A stretch of 45,926 nucleotides of DNA from UMGS755 sp045602005 (GTDB taxonomy: Bacteria > Bacillota > Clostridia > UBA1381 > UBA9506), in contig JAZSAS010000015.1 in assembly GCA_045602005.1 (NCBI GenBank), forward strand, positions 1-45,926, written 5' to 3'. The first letter of the stretch is position 1. Each line of letters opens with the position of its first letter. Under the pieces are notes generated by a model. That model saw nothing but the letters and a program-made list of their open reading frames with translations, was not told where the DNA came from and did not search any database. The translations under genes and the position numbers were made by a program. Below, in pieces: positions 30,753 through 40,502 of this stretch.

Positions 30753-31955
30753 ATGGCTAAGGCTAAATTCGAAAGAAACAAACCGCACGTTAACATTGGT
30801 ACCATTGGTCACGTTGACCATGGTAAGACCACTTTGACCGCTGCTATCACTAAGACTTTGAGCTTAACCGGCGGCGCAGAATTCAAAGCATATGATCAGA
30901 TCGACGGTGCACCTGAAGAAAGAGAAAGAGGTATCACCATTTCTACCGCTCACGTTGAGTACGAAACTGATACCAGACACTACGCTCACGTTGACTGCCC
31001 CGGACATGCTGACTACGTTAAGAACATGATCACCGGTGCTGCTCAGATGGACGGTGCTATCCTGGTTGTATCTGCTGCTGACGGCCCCATGCCTCAGACC
31101 AGAGAGCACATCCTGCTGGCTAGACAGGTTGGCGTTCCCTACATCGTTGTTTACATGAACAAGGCTGACCAGGTTGACGATCCTGAACTGCTTGAGCTGG
31201 TTGAGATGGAAATCAGAGAACTGCTGAACGAGTATGAATTCCCCGGCGATGACACTCCGATTGTTACCGGTTCTGCTCTGCAGGCTCTGGAATGTGCTTC
31301 TAACGACACTTCCGCTCCTGAATATGAATCCATCCTGAAGCTGATGGCTGCTGTTGACGAGTATATTCCGACTCCGGAAAGAAAGACTGACCTGCCCTTC
31401 CTGATGCCCGTCGAGGACGTATTCTCCATCACCGGTCGTGGTACTGTTGCTACCGGTCGTGTTGAGAGAGGTACTCTGAAGGTTAATGACGAAGTTGAAC
31501 TGGTTGGTTTGGTTGAAGAAGTTAGAAAAATCGTTGTTACCGGCGTTGAAATGTTCAGAAAGCTTCTGGATCAGGCTGAAGCCGGCGATAACATCGGTGC
31601 TCTGCTCCGTGGTGTTCAGAAGAACGAAATCGAAAGAGGACAGGTTCTGGCTAAGCCCGGTTCCATTCAGTGCCACACTGCTTTCAAGGGTGAGGTTTAC
31701 GTCCTGACTAAGGAAGAAGGCGGACGTCATACTCCGTTCTTCAACAACTACAGACCTCAGTTCTATTTCAGAACAACTGACGTTACCGGCGTTATCAAAC
31801 TGCCCGAAGGCACAGAAATGTGCATGCCTGGCGATAACGTTTCCATGGAAGTTGAACTGATCACTCCGATCGCTATCGAAGAAGGTCTGCGTTTCGCTAT
31901 CCGTGAAGGCGGCAGAACTGTTGGTTCCGGCGTTGTTTCCGCTATCAACAAATAA
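30753..31955 (+). CDS. tuf: Elongation factor Tu
   Basis: A 400-aa GTPase that brings aminoacyl-tRNA to the ribosome. GHVDHGKTTLTAAI (G1), RGITISTAHVEYET (switch I), DCPGHADYVKNMITGAAQMD (G3), NKAD (G4) and GSAL (G5); domains II and III complete. TAGGAGG lies before the ATG. Codon use is markedly biased (CTG, GAA, GTT, CGT/AGA), typical of the most highly expressed genes. Confidence 0.99.
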   Translation: MAKAKFERNKPHVNIGTIGHVDHGKTTLTAAITKTLSLTGGAEFKAYDQIDGAPEERERGITISTAHVEYETDTRHYAHVDCPGHADYVKNMITGAAQMDGAILVVSAADGPMPQTREHILLARQVGVPYIVVYMNKADQVDDPELLELVEMEIRELLNEYEFPGDDTPIVTGSALQALECASNDTSAPEYESILKLMAAVDEYIPTPERKTDLPFLMPVEDVFSITGRGTVATGRVERGTLKVNDEVELVGLVEEVRKIVVTGVEMFRKLLDQAEAGDNIGALLRGVQKNEIERGQVLAKPGSIQCHTAFKGEVYVLTKEEGGRHTPFFNNYRPQFYFRTTDVTGVIKLPEGTEMCMPGDNVSMEVELITPIAIEEGLRFAIREGGRTVGSGVVSAINK

Positions 31956-31973
31956 TTTAATCGCTAAATTTAA

Positions 31974-32007
31974 GAAGCCGAAAACCTAGGTTTTCGGCTT
32001 CTTTTTT
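31974..32007. terminator. Terminator of the str block, shared with yqfD
   Basis: A 13-bp arm pair GAAGCCGAAAACC/GGTTTTCGGCTTC followed by T6. The convergent yqfD ends 30 bp further on. Confidence 0.95.
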
Positions 32008-32036
32008 GTCTGTTAAATTTTTCCCTTACCCAATGT

Positions 32037-33224
32037 CTATTGCAAATACACCTTTTGTGCAATATTTTCCAGATATTCTGCCACCACGGTGATCTCTATG
32101 GTATCTTCGTCTAAAATCTCGTAGCTCGTTCGGCTTTCCGTCTGTGATGCATTGGCTGCAGCCTCTTCATCCATCACCGCCTTAATCTCTAAAGCTCCGC
32201 TTTCTGCCACGCTTTCCGGTGACAATTTTTCATAGGTCGTAACCTCCTCCCGAAAGGTTCTTCCGGTGAGTCCCACACCCAGATATCTGCCAAATAGACT
32301 CAACTCATGCTCCTTTGTTTCTTCTGCAAATTCTGAAAAACGGGTATCTTCTTTAAAAAACAAATTTAAATTCCATCCAAATAAATGCAGGGTATATTTT
32401 TTTTCTACTTTTCCTGTTTCATTCTTTTTAGGGCTCCAAAGTGAAAATGCTTTGGTTTTTTCATACCACACTCGTGCATAAATTTCCGCTTCCGACTGCA
32501 CCTGGCGGGGGTCAACACCCTTGTCACTGACAATTAGCCCACTCACTAAGATATCCCCTTGACTGACTGTGTCACCCAAGGCCACCATGGGCACACCGCT
32601 TTTCACAATCATGGAATCAATGACGCCATCTTTAGCAGCCACAATATTAGAAAAAGCATGCACGTCAAAAATCTCCGGTGCCAGTACCTTCTCCTTTATC
32701 TGCACCGTTACCTTAGAGCCACTTTTGTCAGCCCACAGCCAGGCCAGCTCCGGCATTTGAATCAGCATTCTGTTTTGCAGTTCTTTTTCATTTAAAAACG
32801 GACGAAAAGCGCCGACTTTTAATCCGCACGCTGACAACTGCTGTGCTACATGAGATGCCGAAACCGTCTCACAACCCACAATTTCAATTTTCCATATAAA
32901 TTGATTTAAAGCAATTAAAAGCAGACAAAAAACACCCAGACCCACGGCAAACCACATTCTTTTTTTACAACGCTTTACAAGAGTGGGAAAACCCTTTTTT
33001 TCCACAATTTTTACCCGTACACCGGTCTTTTTTACAATGCCTGGCAACATGCGAAACCCACGGTTACTGATGCAGCAACGCATCATTGTCTGAGAACAGG
33101 AAAACAAATCCCAGATTAAAATATGCCTGTTTGCACACACATTCAAAAACCGTTCCGGATACCGCCCTGTCACTGTAATCACCAAATATCCCCTAAAATA
33201 TTGTAATAGTCTGGTTAACAGCAT
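32037..33224 (-). CDS. yqfD: Sporulation protein YqfD
   Basis: A 395-aa protein. A soluble N-terminal part contains GYLVITVTGRYPERFLNVC and HILIWDL. One span follows near residues 90-108 (WFAVGLGVFCLLLIALNQFIW), then a long extracytoplasmic domain that begins with a POTRA-like KIEIVGCETVSASHVAQQL and includes GVPMVALGDTVSQGDILVSG. This is the arrangement of YqfD, a sigma-E-dependent mother-cell protein needed for late sporulation in Bacillus. It follows yqfC with a 15-bp gap, as in most spore formers. Confidence 0.92.
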   Translation of the reverse strand: MLLTRLLQYFRGYLVITVTGRYPERFLNVCANRHILIWDLFSCSQTMMRCCISNRGFRMLPGIVKKTGVRVKIVEKKGFPTLVKRCKKRMWFAVGLGVFCLLLIALNQFIWKIEIVGCETVSASHVAQQLSACGLKVGAFRPFLNEKELQNRMLIQMPELAWLWADKSGSKVTVQIKEKVLAPEIFDVHAFSNIVAAKDGVIDSMIVKSGVPMVALGDTVSQGDILVSGLIVSDKGVDPRQVQSEAEIYARVWYEKTKAFSLWSPKKNETGKVEKKYTLHLFGWNLNLFFKEDTRFSEFAEETKEHELSLFGRYLGVGLTGRTFREEVTTYEKLSPESVAESGALEIKAVMDEEAAANASQTESRTSYEILDEDTIEITVVAEYLENIAQKVYLQ

Positions 33225-33239
33225 ATGATGAACTCCTTT

Positions 33240-33521
33240 TTATCCCAATGAAACATGACAAATGGTTCCATGCACCAGAATTTCTTCATCGGTGATGGCA
33301 ACCACCTGTAGGTCACGACCGGTGATAATAATCCGGTAATGTTTACTCCTTAGCCGAATTTCCTCCGGCTCATACCCCTCAATGCTTTTGTAATTTTCCA
33401 CTGTCAATTCACGATTATCATTTAACGTAATTCTCGGCACATCTGCCACCATGTCCAGCGGTACATCCAAAAAACCGGATACCCGCTCTGCTGCACTCTT
33501 CTTGACACGTCTTTTTTTCAC
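33240..33521 (-). CDS. yqfC: YabP/YqfC-family sporulation protein
   Basis: A 93-aa protein with DMVADVPRITLNDNRELTVENYKSI and HYRIIITGRDLQVVAITDEEILVHGTI, the compact beta-rich pattern of the YabP/YqfC family. GTG start after AGGTGAT. It is paired with yqfD and divergent from another sporulation gene, ylbJ, across a 109-bp gap. Confidence 0.92.
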   Translation of the reverse strand: MKKRRVKKSAAERVSGFLDVPLDMVADVPRITLNDNRELTVENYKSIEGYEPEEIRLRSKHYRIIITGRDLQVVAITDEEILVHGTICHVSLG

Positions 33522-33630
33522 GCCAAAATCACCTCATATGTTATTTTTATGCATTCCCCGTCATATTCATTACCATAAAAGCCTTTTGTGTCAAGTATTG
33601 AGCGAACAATAAACCAGGGGGAATGCCACA

Positions 33631-34746
33631 ATGAAAATGCACTTTTGGGTTCTTCGTTTTAAAAACTGCCTGCTCTATGGCAGCGTGCTCGGTCTCGCTG
33701 TCTTGCTGGCTCTGCGATCAGAAACAGCGATGTCTGCTGCCCGCTCTTCTCTAACACTGTGTTTTAAAACGGTTATCCCCTCCCTGTTTCCCTTTTTTGT
33801 GCTGTCATCATTATTATCGACAAGTGGATTCGTGAGTCTGCTGTCCCGGGCTCTCTCTCCCATCATGCTACCCCTCTTCCGTGTCAATGGTGCCGGTGCC
33901 CTTCCCTTTTCAATAGGTATGATCAGCGGTTACCCAATGGGAGCCAAAATCACAGCAGAGCTTTATACCGCCGGCATAGTGAGCAAGACTGAGGCAGAGC
34001 GTTTGCTGCCCTTCTCCAACAACTCCGGCCCCTTGTTCATCGTTGGTGCTGTGGGAACAGGCATGCTGTGTCAGCCCGCAGTAGGGATATTCCTCTATTT
34101 CGTTCACGTCGTCTCTGCCCTGCTAGTGGGTCTATGCTTTCGGTTTTATAAAACCGCTGCCCCTGTTCGCAGCCGTCCCGCTCCCCTTTCACCAACCAAA
34201 GAACGCAGCCTGACGGCTATGTTTTCCACAGCTGTTGTCGGCAGTGTCACCACAATTTTAAACGTTTGCGGTTATATTGTTCTCTTTGCCACCATAACCG
34301 ACTGCATCACACCTTTTCTTAATTTTCTCCCTCCCCATGCCTCACTGTCAGTCAAAAGCCTGCTGGAGGTGACGAACGGCTCACTGGAAATTGCACAGTC
34401 GGGGTTGTCCCTGCAACTGACCTTAACATGGCTTTCCGGTTTCATTGGCTTTGGCGGAATTTGTGTGATGATGCAGGTGGCCGGCATTTTATCAGGCACA
34501 AATCTTTCTTTAAAACCCTATATGCTGGGAAAAATGTTACAAGGTCTTTTTTCAGCAATTATCACATACTATGCCTGTCCACTTATTTTTTCGGATATAA
34601 AAGCCGATGTTGCCGTCTGGAACACCATTGACTACGCCCCTCTAAGCGGATCTTCTGACCCGGTGGTTGCCGCTATTAGTGCATTGCTGCTTGTGGTCTG
34701 CATCATTCTTTGCATATGTAAAGCAAGGAAACAATGGTTTGAATAA
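33631..34746 (+). CDS. ylbJ: Sporulation integral membrane protein YlbJ
   Basis: A 371-aa polytopic membrane protein with nucleoside-transporter-like gate motifs: SLFPFFVLSSLLSTSGF, IGMISGYPMGAKITAELY, LPFSNNSGPLFIVGAVG, and a second half with SGFIGFGGICVMMQVAG. It corresponds to YlbJ, a sigma-E-controlled protein of the outer forespore membrane. CAGGGGGA precedes the ATG. Substrate unknown. Confidence 0.9.
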   Translation: MKMHFWVLRFKNCLLYGSVLGLAVLLALRSETAMSAARSSLTLCFKTVIPSLFPFFVLSSLLSTSGFVSLLSRALSPIMLPLFRVNGAGALPFSIGMISGYPMGAKITAELYTAGIVSKTEAERLLPFSNNSGPLFIVGAVGTGMLCQPAVGIFLYFVHVVSALLVGLCFRFYKTAAPVRSRPAPLSPTKERSLTAMFSTAVVGSVTTILNVCGYIVLFATITDCITPFLNFLPPHASLSVKSLLEVTNGSLEIAQSGLSLQLTLTWLSGFIGFGGICVMMQVAGILSGTNLSLKPYMLGKMLQGLFSAIITYYACPLIFSDIKADVAVWNTIDYAPLSGSSDPVVAAISALLLVVCIILCICKARKQWFE

Positions 34747-34747
34747 G

Positions 34748-34775
34748 TTGACTTTGTGCTGCTGTTTCGTATAAT
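34748..34775 (+). promoter_or_regulatory. Promoter of the glycogen operon
   Basis: TTGACT (34748-34753), 16 nt, TATAAT (34770-34775). The -35 box starts 2 bp after the ylbJ stop. Confidence 0.75.
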
Positions 34776-34839
34776 TTTGGTTATTTTTGCATACATATAA
34801 AGTTGTGTGTTTTCACGAAGAGAAAAGGGCGATGATGAA

Positions 34840-36747
34840 ATGACAGAAAAAAGAAAAACATGCTTAAATGAGGAGTTTAACCGGTTTCATGCCGGCGATT
34901 GTTCTTGTGCCTATCGATTTATGGGCGCACATCCGGCATCTGATTCAGGATATACCTTTCGTGTTTGGGCACCCTGTGCCGAAAGCGTTTCTGTTGTGGG
35001 TGACTTTAATGGCTGGGACAGAGATTGCCATCCCATGCACAAAGTCACAGGCGGTGGCATCTGGGAGGCGACAATCAGTGACCTTTCGGAATTCGATTTG
35101 TATAAATACTCTGTTGAAACACCCCAAGGTGACATTCGTTTAAAGGCTGACCCTTATGGTTTTCACTTTGAAACCCGTCCCGGCACTGCTACGAAGCTAT
35201 ACAACATAGAAGGTTTTGCCTGGACAGATCAAGGCTACAAGCGCAGCCGAAAAAAGAAAAACCCACTAGAACTGCCCATGAACATTTACGAAGTGCACCC
35301 CGGCTCCTGGAAACGATATTTTGACGGTGCATTCTTCAGCTATAAAAAGCTTGCCTCTGAGCTGATTCCTTATGTGAAGCAGATGGGCTATACCCATATT
35401 GAACTGATGCCCGTCAGCGAATATCCCTTTGATGGCTCTTGGGGATATCAGGTCACAGGTTATTATGCTCCCACCTCCCGATATGGCACGCCCCACGATT
35501 TTATGCAATTTGTGGACGACTGCCATGCCGCCGGAATTGGTGTTATCATTGACTGGGTGGCAGCACACTTTCCTAAGGATGCCATGGGGCTTTTTGAATT
35601 TGACGGCACCTGCTGTTATGAGTATGCTGACCCAATCATGAATGAACATCCCGACTGGGGCACACGGATTTTTGACTACGCAAAAGGTGAGGTTCAATCT
35701 TTTCTGATTTCTAATGTGTTGTTCTTTCTGGAAAAATATCATATTGATGGAATTCGGGTTGACGCCGTGGCCTCTATGCTTTATTTAGACTATGGCCGCC
35801 AGAATGGTGCTTGGAAACCCAATGCCGATGGCGGCAAAGAAAATTTGGATGCTGTGGCTTTTTTGCAAAAATTGAACCGTGCCGCCTATGCCTTTGACCC
35901 CGCTGTTTTAATGATTGCAGAAGAATCCACGGCGTGGCCCATGGTGACCATGCCGCCGGAACAAGGCGGACTGGGCTTTTTGCTGAAATGGAACATGGGA
36001 TGGATGAATGATGCCCTTGCCTACATGTCGAAGGACCCTTATTTTCGCAGCGGTGTTCACAATCAGCTGACCTTTTCCATGACCTATGCATTTTCAGAAA
36101 ATTATATTCTGCCTTTGTCTCATGATGAAGTGGTTCATGGAAAATGCTCCCTCATTAACAAAATGCCCGGTTCTTATGAGCAGAAGTTTTCTAATCTCCG
36201 TGCTTTTTTGGCCTATCAAATAGCACATCCGGGGAAAAACCTAATGTTCATGGGTGGAGAGTTTGCACAATTCATTGAATGGAATTATCAAAAAGAACTT
36301 GACTGGCTACTGTTGGATTATGACTATCACAAAAAATTTCATAATTGCATTCGTGATTTAAACCGGCTATATCTGTCAAAGCCCCAATTCTGGCAGATTG
36401 AAAACAGCTGGGAGGGGTTTTTATGGATTGTGCCTGATGACCATGTTCAAAATGTGTTAGCCTTTATTCGACGAGATAAAAAAGGCCGTGAGCTATTGTG
36501 TGTGTTTAACTTCGCTCCGGTCCTTAGGGAAAACTACCGTCTGGGACTACCCCATGCCTCCCGCATTCGCTGCATTTTTTCCACAGACGATGCACGCTAC
36601 GGCGGGGAGGGCATAAAGCTGAAAGGAATGAGCACAGAGGCCATCCCCTTTCACGGTTTTTCCAGAAGTGTAACAATTTCAATAGCACCTATGTCAGCTG
36701 CTTTCTATGAGATAAAGCACCTGCAACCACAAAAAGGAGATGAATGA
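34840..36747 (+). CDS. glgB: 1,4-alpha-glucan branching enzyme
   Basis: A 635-aa GH13 branching enzyme: N-terminal CBM48 (YTFRVWAPCAESVSVVGDFN), barrel with YTHIELMPVSEYPFDGSWGYQ, nucleophile region DGIRVDAVASMLYLDYG, general acid in IAEEST, and LPLSHDEVVHGKCSL. It creates alpha-1,6 branches in glycogen. The frame opens 11 codons earlier at a GTG, but AAGGG upstream of the ATG at 34840 and homology start there. First gene of a six-gene operon. Confidence 0.95.
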   Translation: MTEKRKTCLNEEFNRFHAGDCSCAYRFMGAHPASDSGYTFRVWAPCAESVSVVGDFNGWDRDCHPMHKVTGGGIWEATISDLSEFDLYKYSVETPQGDIRLKADPYGFHFETRPGTATKLYNIEGFAWTDQGYKRSRKKKNPLELPMNIYEVHPGSWKRYFDGAFFSYKKLASELIPYVKQMGYTHIELMPVSEYPFDGSWGYQVTGYYAPTSRYGTPHDFMQFVDDCHAAGIGVIIDWVAAHFPKDAMGLFEFDGTCCYEYADPIMNEHPDWGTRIFDYAKGEVQSFLISNVLFFLEKYHIDGIRVDAVASMLYLDYGRQNGAWKPNADGGKENLDAVAFLQKLNRAAYAFDPAVLMIAEESTAWPMVTMPPEQGGLGFLLKWNMGWMNDALAYMSKDPYFRSGVHNQLTFSMTYAFSENYILPLSHDEVVHGKCSLINKMPGSYEQKFSNLRAFLAYQIAHPGKNLMFMGGEFAQFIEWNYQKELDWLLLDYDYHKKFHNCIRDLNRLYLSKPQFWQIENSWEGFLWIVPDDHVQNVLAFIRRDKKGRELLCVFNFAPVLRENYRLGLPHASRIRCIFSTDDARYGGEGIKLKGMSTEAIPFHGFSRSVTISIAPMSAAFYEIKHLQPQKGDE

Positions 36748-36750
36748 GTC

Positions 36751-37911
36751 ATGATCAACCGAAAAAAATGTATTGCCATGCTTCTGGCCGGCGGTCAGGG
36801 CAGCCGATTGGGCACACTGACACGGAATATTGCTAAGCCTGCGGTTTCCTTTGGCGGAAAATACAGAATTATTGATTTCACGCTGTCAAACTGTGTCAAT
36901 TCCGGCATTGATACTGTAGGTGTTTTAACCCAATATAAACCCCTGGAATTAAATGACTATATCGGCAACGGACAACCCTGGGGCCTAGACCGCAACCGAG
37001 GCGGCGTTCATATTTTACAGCCCTTTACCAAAATTAACTCCAAATCTTGGTATGAGGGCACAGCCAATGCCATTTTTCAGAATATTCGCTTTATTGAGCG
37101 TTATAACCCTACAAATGTGCTGGTTTTATCCGGTGACCACATTTATAAAATGGACTATCGCAAACTCCTCACCTTTCACGAAGAGCAGGAGGCAGACTGC
37201 ACCATTGCCGTGATGCATGTGCCCCTTGAAGAAGCCTCCCGCTTTGGTATTATGAATACCGACGAAAGTAACCGGATTACAGAATTTGAGGAGAAGCCCA
37301 AACATCCCAAGAGCACCAAGGCCTCTATGGGCGTGTATTGTTTTCGGTGGGATGTGTTGAAAAAATACTTAATTGAAGATGACAAAAAAGAAAAATCTGC
37401 CCATGACTTTGGCAAAAATGTCATCCCTGCCATGCTGGCAGATAACCGGCTGCTGTTTTCCTGGGAATTTGACGGTTATTGGAAGGATGTGGGCACTCTG
37501 GAAAGTCTGTGGGAAGCCAACATGGACTTGTTGAATCCTGATTGCGGTCTTGAGCTAGACGATAATGATTTGCGTATTTATGCCCGCAATCAAGACAGCC
37601 CTCCCACCTTTATTGCAGAAAGTGCACAGCTGACAGATTGTATGATTACTAAGGGTTGCTCTGTTTACGGCAACGTGAATGCCTCCATCATTTCAAGCGA
37701 CTGCGTCATTGAAGAAGGTGCTGAGGTGTCAAATTCTGTTCTCTTTCCGGGAGTAACCATTCGCTCAGGTGCTAAGGTACATTACGCCATCATTGGAAAA
37801 GACAGTGTGATAGAGCCGGAGGCTGAGGTGGGTATGACAGGCACAGGGGAAACACGCCCTGAAATCACAGTTGTGGGCGACAGAAAGAAAATAAGCGGAA
37901 AACTTGATTAG
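36751..37911 (+). CDS. glgC: Glucose-1-phosphate adenylyltransferase, catalytic subunit
   Basis: A 386-aa ADP-glucose pyrophosphorylase. MLLAGGQGSRLGTLTRNIAKPAVSFGGKYRIID (nucleotide loop, with arginine and lysine for catalysis), VLSGDHIYKMDY with the catalytic aspartate, FEEKPKHPKS, YWKDVGT, and a C-terminal left-handed beta-helix. It makes ADP-glucose from ATP and glucose-1-P. AAAAGGAG overlaps the end of glgB. Confidence 0.97.
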   Translation: MINRKKCIAMLLAGGQGSRLGTLTRNIAKPAVSFGGKYRIIDFTLSNCVNSGIDTVGVLTQYKPLELNDYIGNGQPWGLDRNRGGVHILQPFTKINSKSWYEGTANAIFQNIRFIERYNPTNVLVLSGDHIYKMDYRKLLTFHEEQEADCTIAVMHVPLEEASRFGIMNTDESNRITEFEEKPKHPKSTKASMGVYCFRWDVLKKYLIEDDKKEKSAHDFGKNVIPAMLADNRLLFSWEFDGYWKDVGTLESLWEANMDLLNPDCGLELDDNDLRIYARNQDSPPTFIAESAQLTDCMITKGCSVYGNVNASIISSDCVIEEGAEVSNSVLFPGVTIRSGAKVHYAIIGKDSVIEPEAEVGMTGTGETRPEITVVGDRKKISGKLD

Positions 37912-37926
37912 AAAGGAGGCAGGCTC

Positions 37927-39039
37927 ATGAGCATGATGGGCATTATTTTTTCAAATATTTACGACGAACAACTGGGCGAAATCACAGCCAACCGAACACT
38001 GGCCTCTCTCCCCTTTGGCGGACGTTACCGGCTGATTGATTTTGTGCTTTCTAACATGGTGGCCTCGGGCATCACCAATGTGGGTGTGATTACCAAACAA
38101 AACTATCAGTCTTTAATGGACCATTTGGGCAGCGGCAAGGAATGGGATTTAGACCGCAAGGTTGACGGACTTTTTATTCTGCCGCCCTTTGGTCAGGGGC
38201 AAAAAAGCGTGTATCGTGGGAAACTGGAGGCACTATGGGGAACACTGCGGTTTTTAGAGCGTTCTAACGAAGAGTATGTGCTCTTAAGTGATGCTAACAT
38301 TATTTGCAGCATTGACTTTCAAAGCCTTTTACAGCGACATATTGAATCTGATGCACAAATCAGCGTGATTACCCATCGGGAAGAAATCACCGGTTTAGGA
38401 GATGCCCGTGACCTGATTGTTCGCAGTGATTACACTGGCAGAGTGCAGGAGGCATTGCTGCATTATGGTGTGCCAGGGGTTGTGAGCTGCTCCATAGGCA
38501 TGTATATCATGAAACGAACATTTTTAATTGACCTGCTGAAAGAGGCTCACTCTTACAGTCTGGTGGATTTTGAGCGGGAAATCATTCAGGCAAAGTGCGC
38601 TTATTTGCACATTGGCGAACTGGAGTTTGAAGGAGAGGTGCTTCGCATTGATTCTCTCCCCAGTTATTTTTCCAGCAATATGGCTCTTCTTGATTCAGAT
38701 ATGCGAAATGAGATTTTTTTCCGCCATGGCTTGATTTACACCAAAGTTCGTGATGAGGTTCCCACCCGATATGTAAAAGGCTGCACGGTTAAAAACAGCC
38801 TGATTGCCGATGGTTGCCACATCTTCGGCGAGGTGGAAAATTCCGTTCTATTTCGGGGTGTGACTGTGGAAAAAGGAGCAAAAATCAAGAATTGCATTCT
38901 CATGCAGGATACAAAAATTGAAGAAAACGTTGAACTGGAATACACCATCTGTGACAAGGATGTTACCGTGACACGAGGCCGTCTTTTAATGGGGGCACCG
39001 GCTCACCAGATTATCATTACAAAAGGAAAGGTTGTTTAG
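37927..39039 (+). CDS. glgD: Glucose-1-phosphate adenylyltransferase, GlgD subunit
   Basis: A 370-aa paralogue of GlgC that forms a heteromer with it in Firmicutes. The nucleotide loop is degenerate: where GlgC has LLAGGQGSRLG, this protein reads GIIFSNIYDEQLGEIT, and the catalytic SGDH aspartate region is LSDANIICSID. It should therefore be regulatory rather than catalytic, as shown for other GlgD proteins. AAAGGAGG precedes the ATG. Confidence 0.94.
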   Translation: MSMMGIIFSNIYDEQLGEITANRTLASLPFGGRYRLIDFVLSNMVASGITNVGVITKQNYQSLMDHLGSGKEWDLDRKVDGLFILPPFGQGQKSVYRGKLEALWGTLRFLERSNEEYVLLSDANIICSIDFQSLLQRHIESDAQISVITHREEITGLGDARDLIVRSDYTGRVQEALLHYGVPGVVSCSIGMYIMKRTFLIDLLKEAHSYSLVDFEREIIQAKCAYLHIGELEFEGEVLRIDSLPSYFSSNMALLDSDMRNEIFFRHGLIYTKVRDEVPTRYVKGCTVKNSLIADGCHIFGEVENSVLFRGVTVEKGAKIKNCILMQDTKIEENVELEYTICDKDVTVTRGRLLMGAPAHQIIITKGKVV

Positions 39040-39042
39040 CCA

Positions 39043-40464
39043 TTGAAAATTTTATTTGCATCAGCAGAAGCCGCACCTTATATTAAAATCGGGGGACTGG
39101 GGGACGTGGCCCATGCCCTTCCCCAAGCTCTATCTAGTCATGGTGCTGAGGTTGCCGTTGTGCTGCCTCTTTATAAATCCATTAAAGAACAATTCGGCTC
39201 AGGACTTGAACATGTCACCTCTTTTTGCGTGCCTCTGGCGTGGCGACAGTTACACTGCGGTGTGTTTCGCCAAAATCAAGGAGCCGTGACCTATTATTTT
39301 ATTGATAATGAGTACTATTTTCTGCGGGATTCTGTTTACGGTAGCTATGATGATGGTGAACGGTATGCCTATTTCTGTAAGGCTGTTCTTGAAATGCTGC
39401 AACACATTGACTTTTGGCCAGATGTGATTCACGCAAATGATTGGCAATGTGCCCTGATTCCCTTATTTCTAGAGGCCTTTTATCAGGGTCATCCCGACTA
39501 CCGCCCTATTAAAACTATGTTTACCATACATAACATAGCGTATCAGGGGCAGGCACCCTTCTCCTTTGCAGAGCAGGTGCTGGGACTGCCGGAGGCATAT
39601 CTGCCCAGACTCGCCTTTGGTGGTTGCCTGAACTTTATGTTTTCCGCCATCTGTATGGCAGACAAGGTAACAACCGTTTCTACCACCTATGCACAGGAAC
39701 TGAAAACCGCCTATTACGGTCGTGAAATGAGCGAGGTGCTCGCCGGCGTTTCTTATAAATTCTGTGGCATTACAAACGGCATTGACACAACGCTTTTTAA
39801 TCCACAAACCGACCCACATTTGTTTCATAAATACAGCGTGCGTGCCATGGGCGGCAAGAAAATTGGCAAACGTCGGCTTCGTGAACATCTCGGACTTGAA
39901 AACGATGAAGAAGCACCCATTGTGGCTATTATCAGTCGTCTGGTGGGCCACAAGGGACTGGACTTGGTTGCCTATGTGCGCCACGAGCTAATGAAACGGC
40001 GGTTGCAGCTGGTTGTGCTGGGCACAGGAGAAGCAGAATTTGAAAACATGTTCCGTGAAATGGCCTGGCAATATCCCGGCAGGGTCAGTGCCAACATCCG
40101 CTTTGACACAGATTTATCCTCTAAGGTTTATGCCGGTTCTGATTTGTTTTTAATGCCTTCAAAAAGTGAGCCCTGCGGATTATCTCAAATGATTGCCATG
40201 CGATATGGCAGTCTTCCCATTGTGCGGGAAACCGGCGGTCTTAAAGACACGGTTTGGCCGATTAATCCAGAAAGCGGCGAAGGCCGGGGCTTTACCTTTA
40301 AAAGCTACAATGCCCATGACATGTTGGATGCGGTTGACCGCTCCCTGTGGTTTTACTACGAAAAGAAACCGGAACTCAAACAGGTCATTCGTTCTAATAT
40401 GGAAACCGATTTCAGCTGGCATGAGTCTGCAGGACAATATATGGCGATTTATCAATCTATGTAG
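39043..40464 (+). CDS. glgA: Glycogen synthase (ADP-glucose type)
   Basis: A 473-aa GT5 glucosyltransferase: KIGGLGDVAHALP (ADP-glucose loop), HANDWQCALIPL, TIHNIAYQGQ, NGIDTTLFNP, ISRLVGHKGLDL and PSKSEPCGLSQMIAMRYG with the donor-binding glutamate. It starts at TTG (39043), 3 bp after the glgD stop, with GGAAAGG about 9 nt upstream. This weak start may set a lower dose than its neighbours. Confidence 0.96.
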   Translation: MKILFASAEAAPYIKIGGLGDVAHALPQALSSHGAEVAVVLPLYKSIKEQFGSGLEHVTSFCVPLAWRQLHCGVFRQNQGAVTYYFIDNEYYFLRDSVYGSYDDGERYAYFCKAVLEMLQHIDFWPDVIHANDWQCALIPLFLEAFYQGHPDYRPIKTMFTIHNIAYQGQAPFSFAEQVLGLPEAYLPRLAFGGCLNFMFSAICMADKVTTVSTTYAQELKTAYYGREMSEVLAGVSYKFCGITNGIDTTLFNPQTDPHLFHKYSVRAMGGKKIGKRRLREHLGLENDEEAPIVAIISRLVGHKGLDLVAYVRHELMKRRLQLVVLGTGEAEFENMFREMAWQYPGRVSANIRFDTDLSSKVYAGSDLFLMPSKSEPCGLSQMIAMRYGSLPIVRETGGLKDTVWPINPESGEGRGFTFKSYNAHDMLDAVDRSLWFYYEKKPELKQVIRSNMETDFSWHESAGQYMAIYQSM

Positions 40465-40473
40465 AATATAAAA

Positions 40474-40490
40474 GCCGCATCATGCGGCGG
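40474..40490 (+). repeat. Small hairpin between glgA and glgP
   Basis: GCCGCAT and ATGCGGC pair around a single base (loop 3-5 nt in practice), immediately before the glgP ribosome-binding site GGAAAGG. It may tune glgP translation or protect an mRNA end. Confidence 0.45.
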
Positions 40491-40502
40491 AAAGGCAGAT
40501 AT

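Noticed and set aside
33522..33630. Sigma-E promoter for yqfC or ylbJ
   Set aside because: Pieces such as GAATATG with CATAAAAAT (minus) and TCATATT (plus) resemble sigma-E boxes, but the spacing is too short (10 and 6 nt), so I do not call them.
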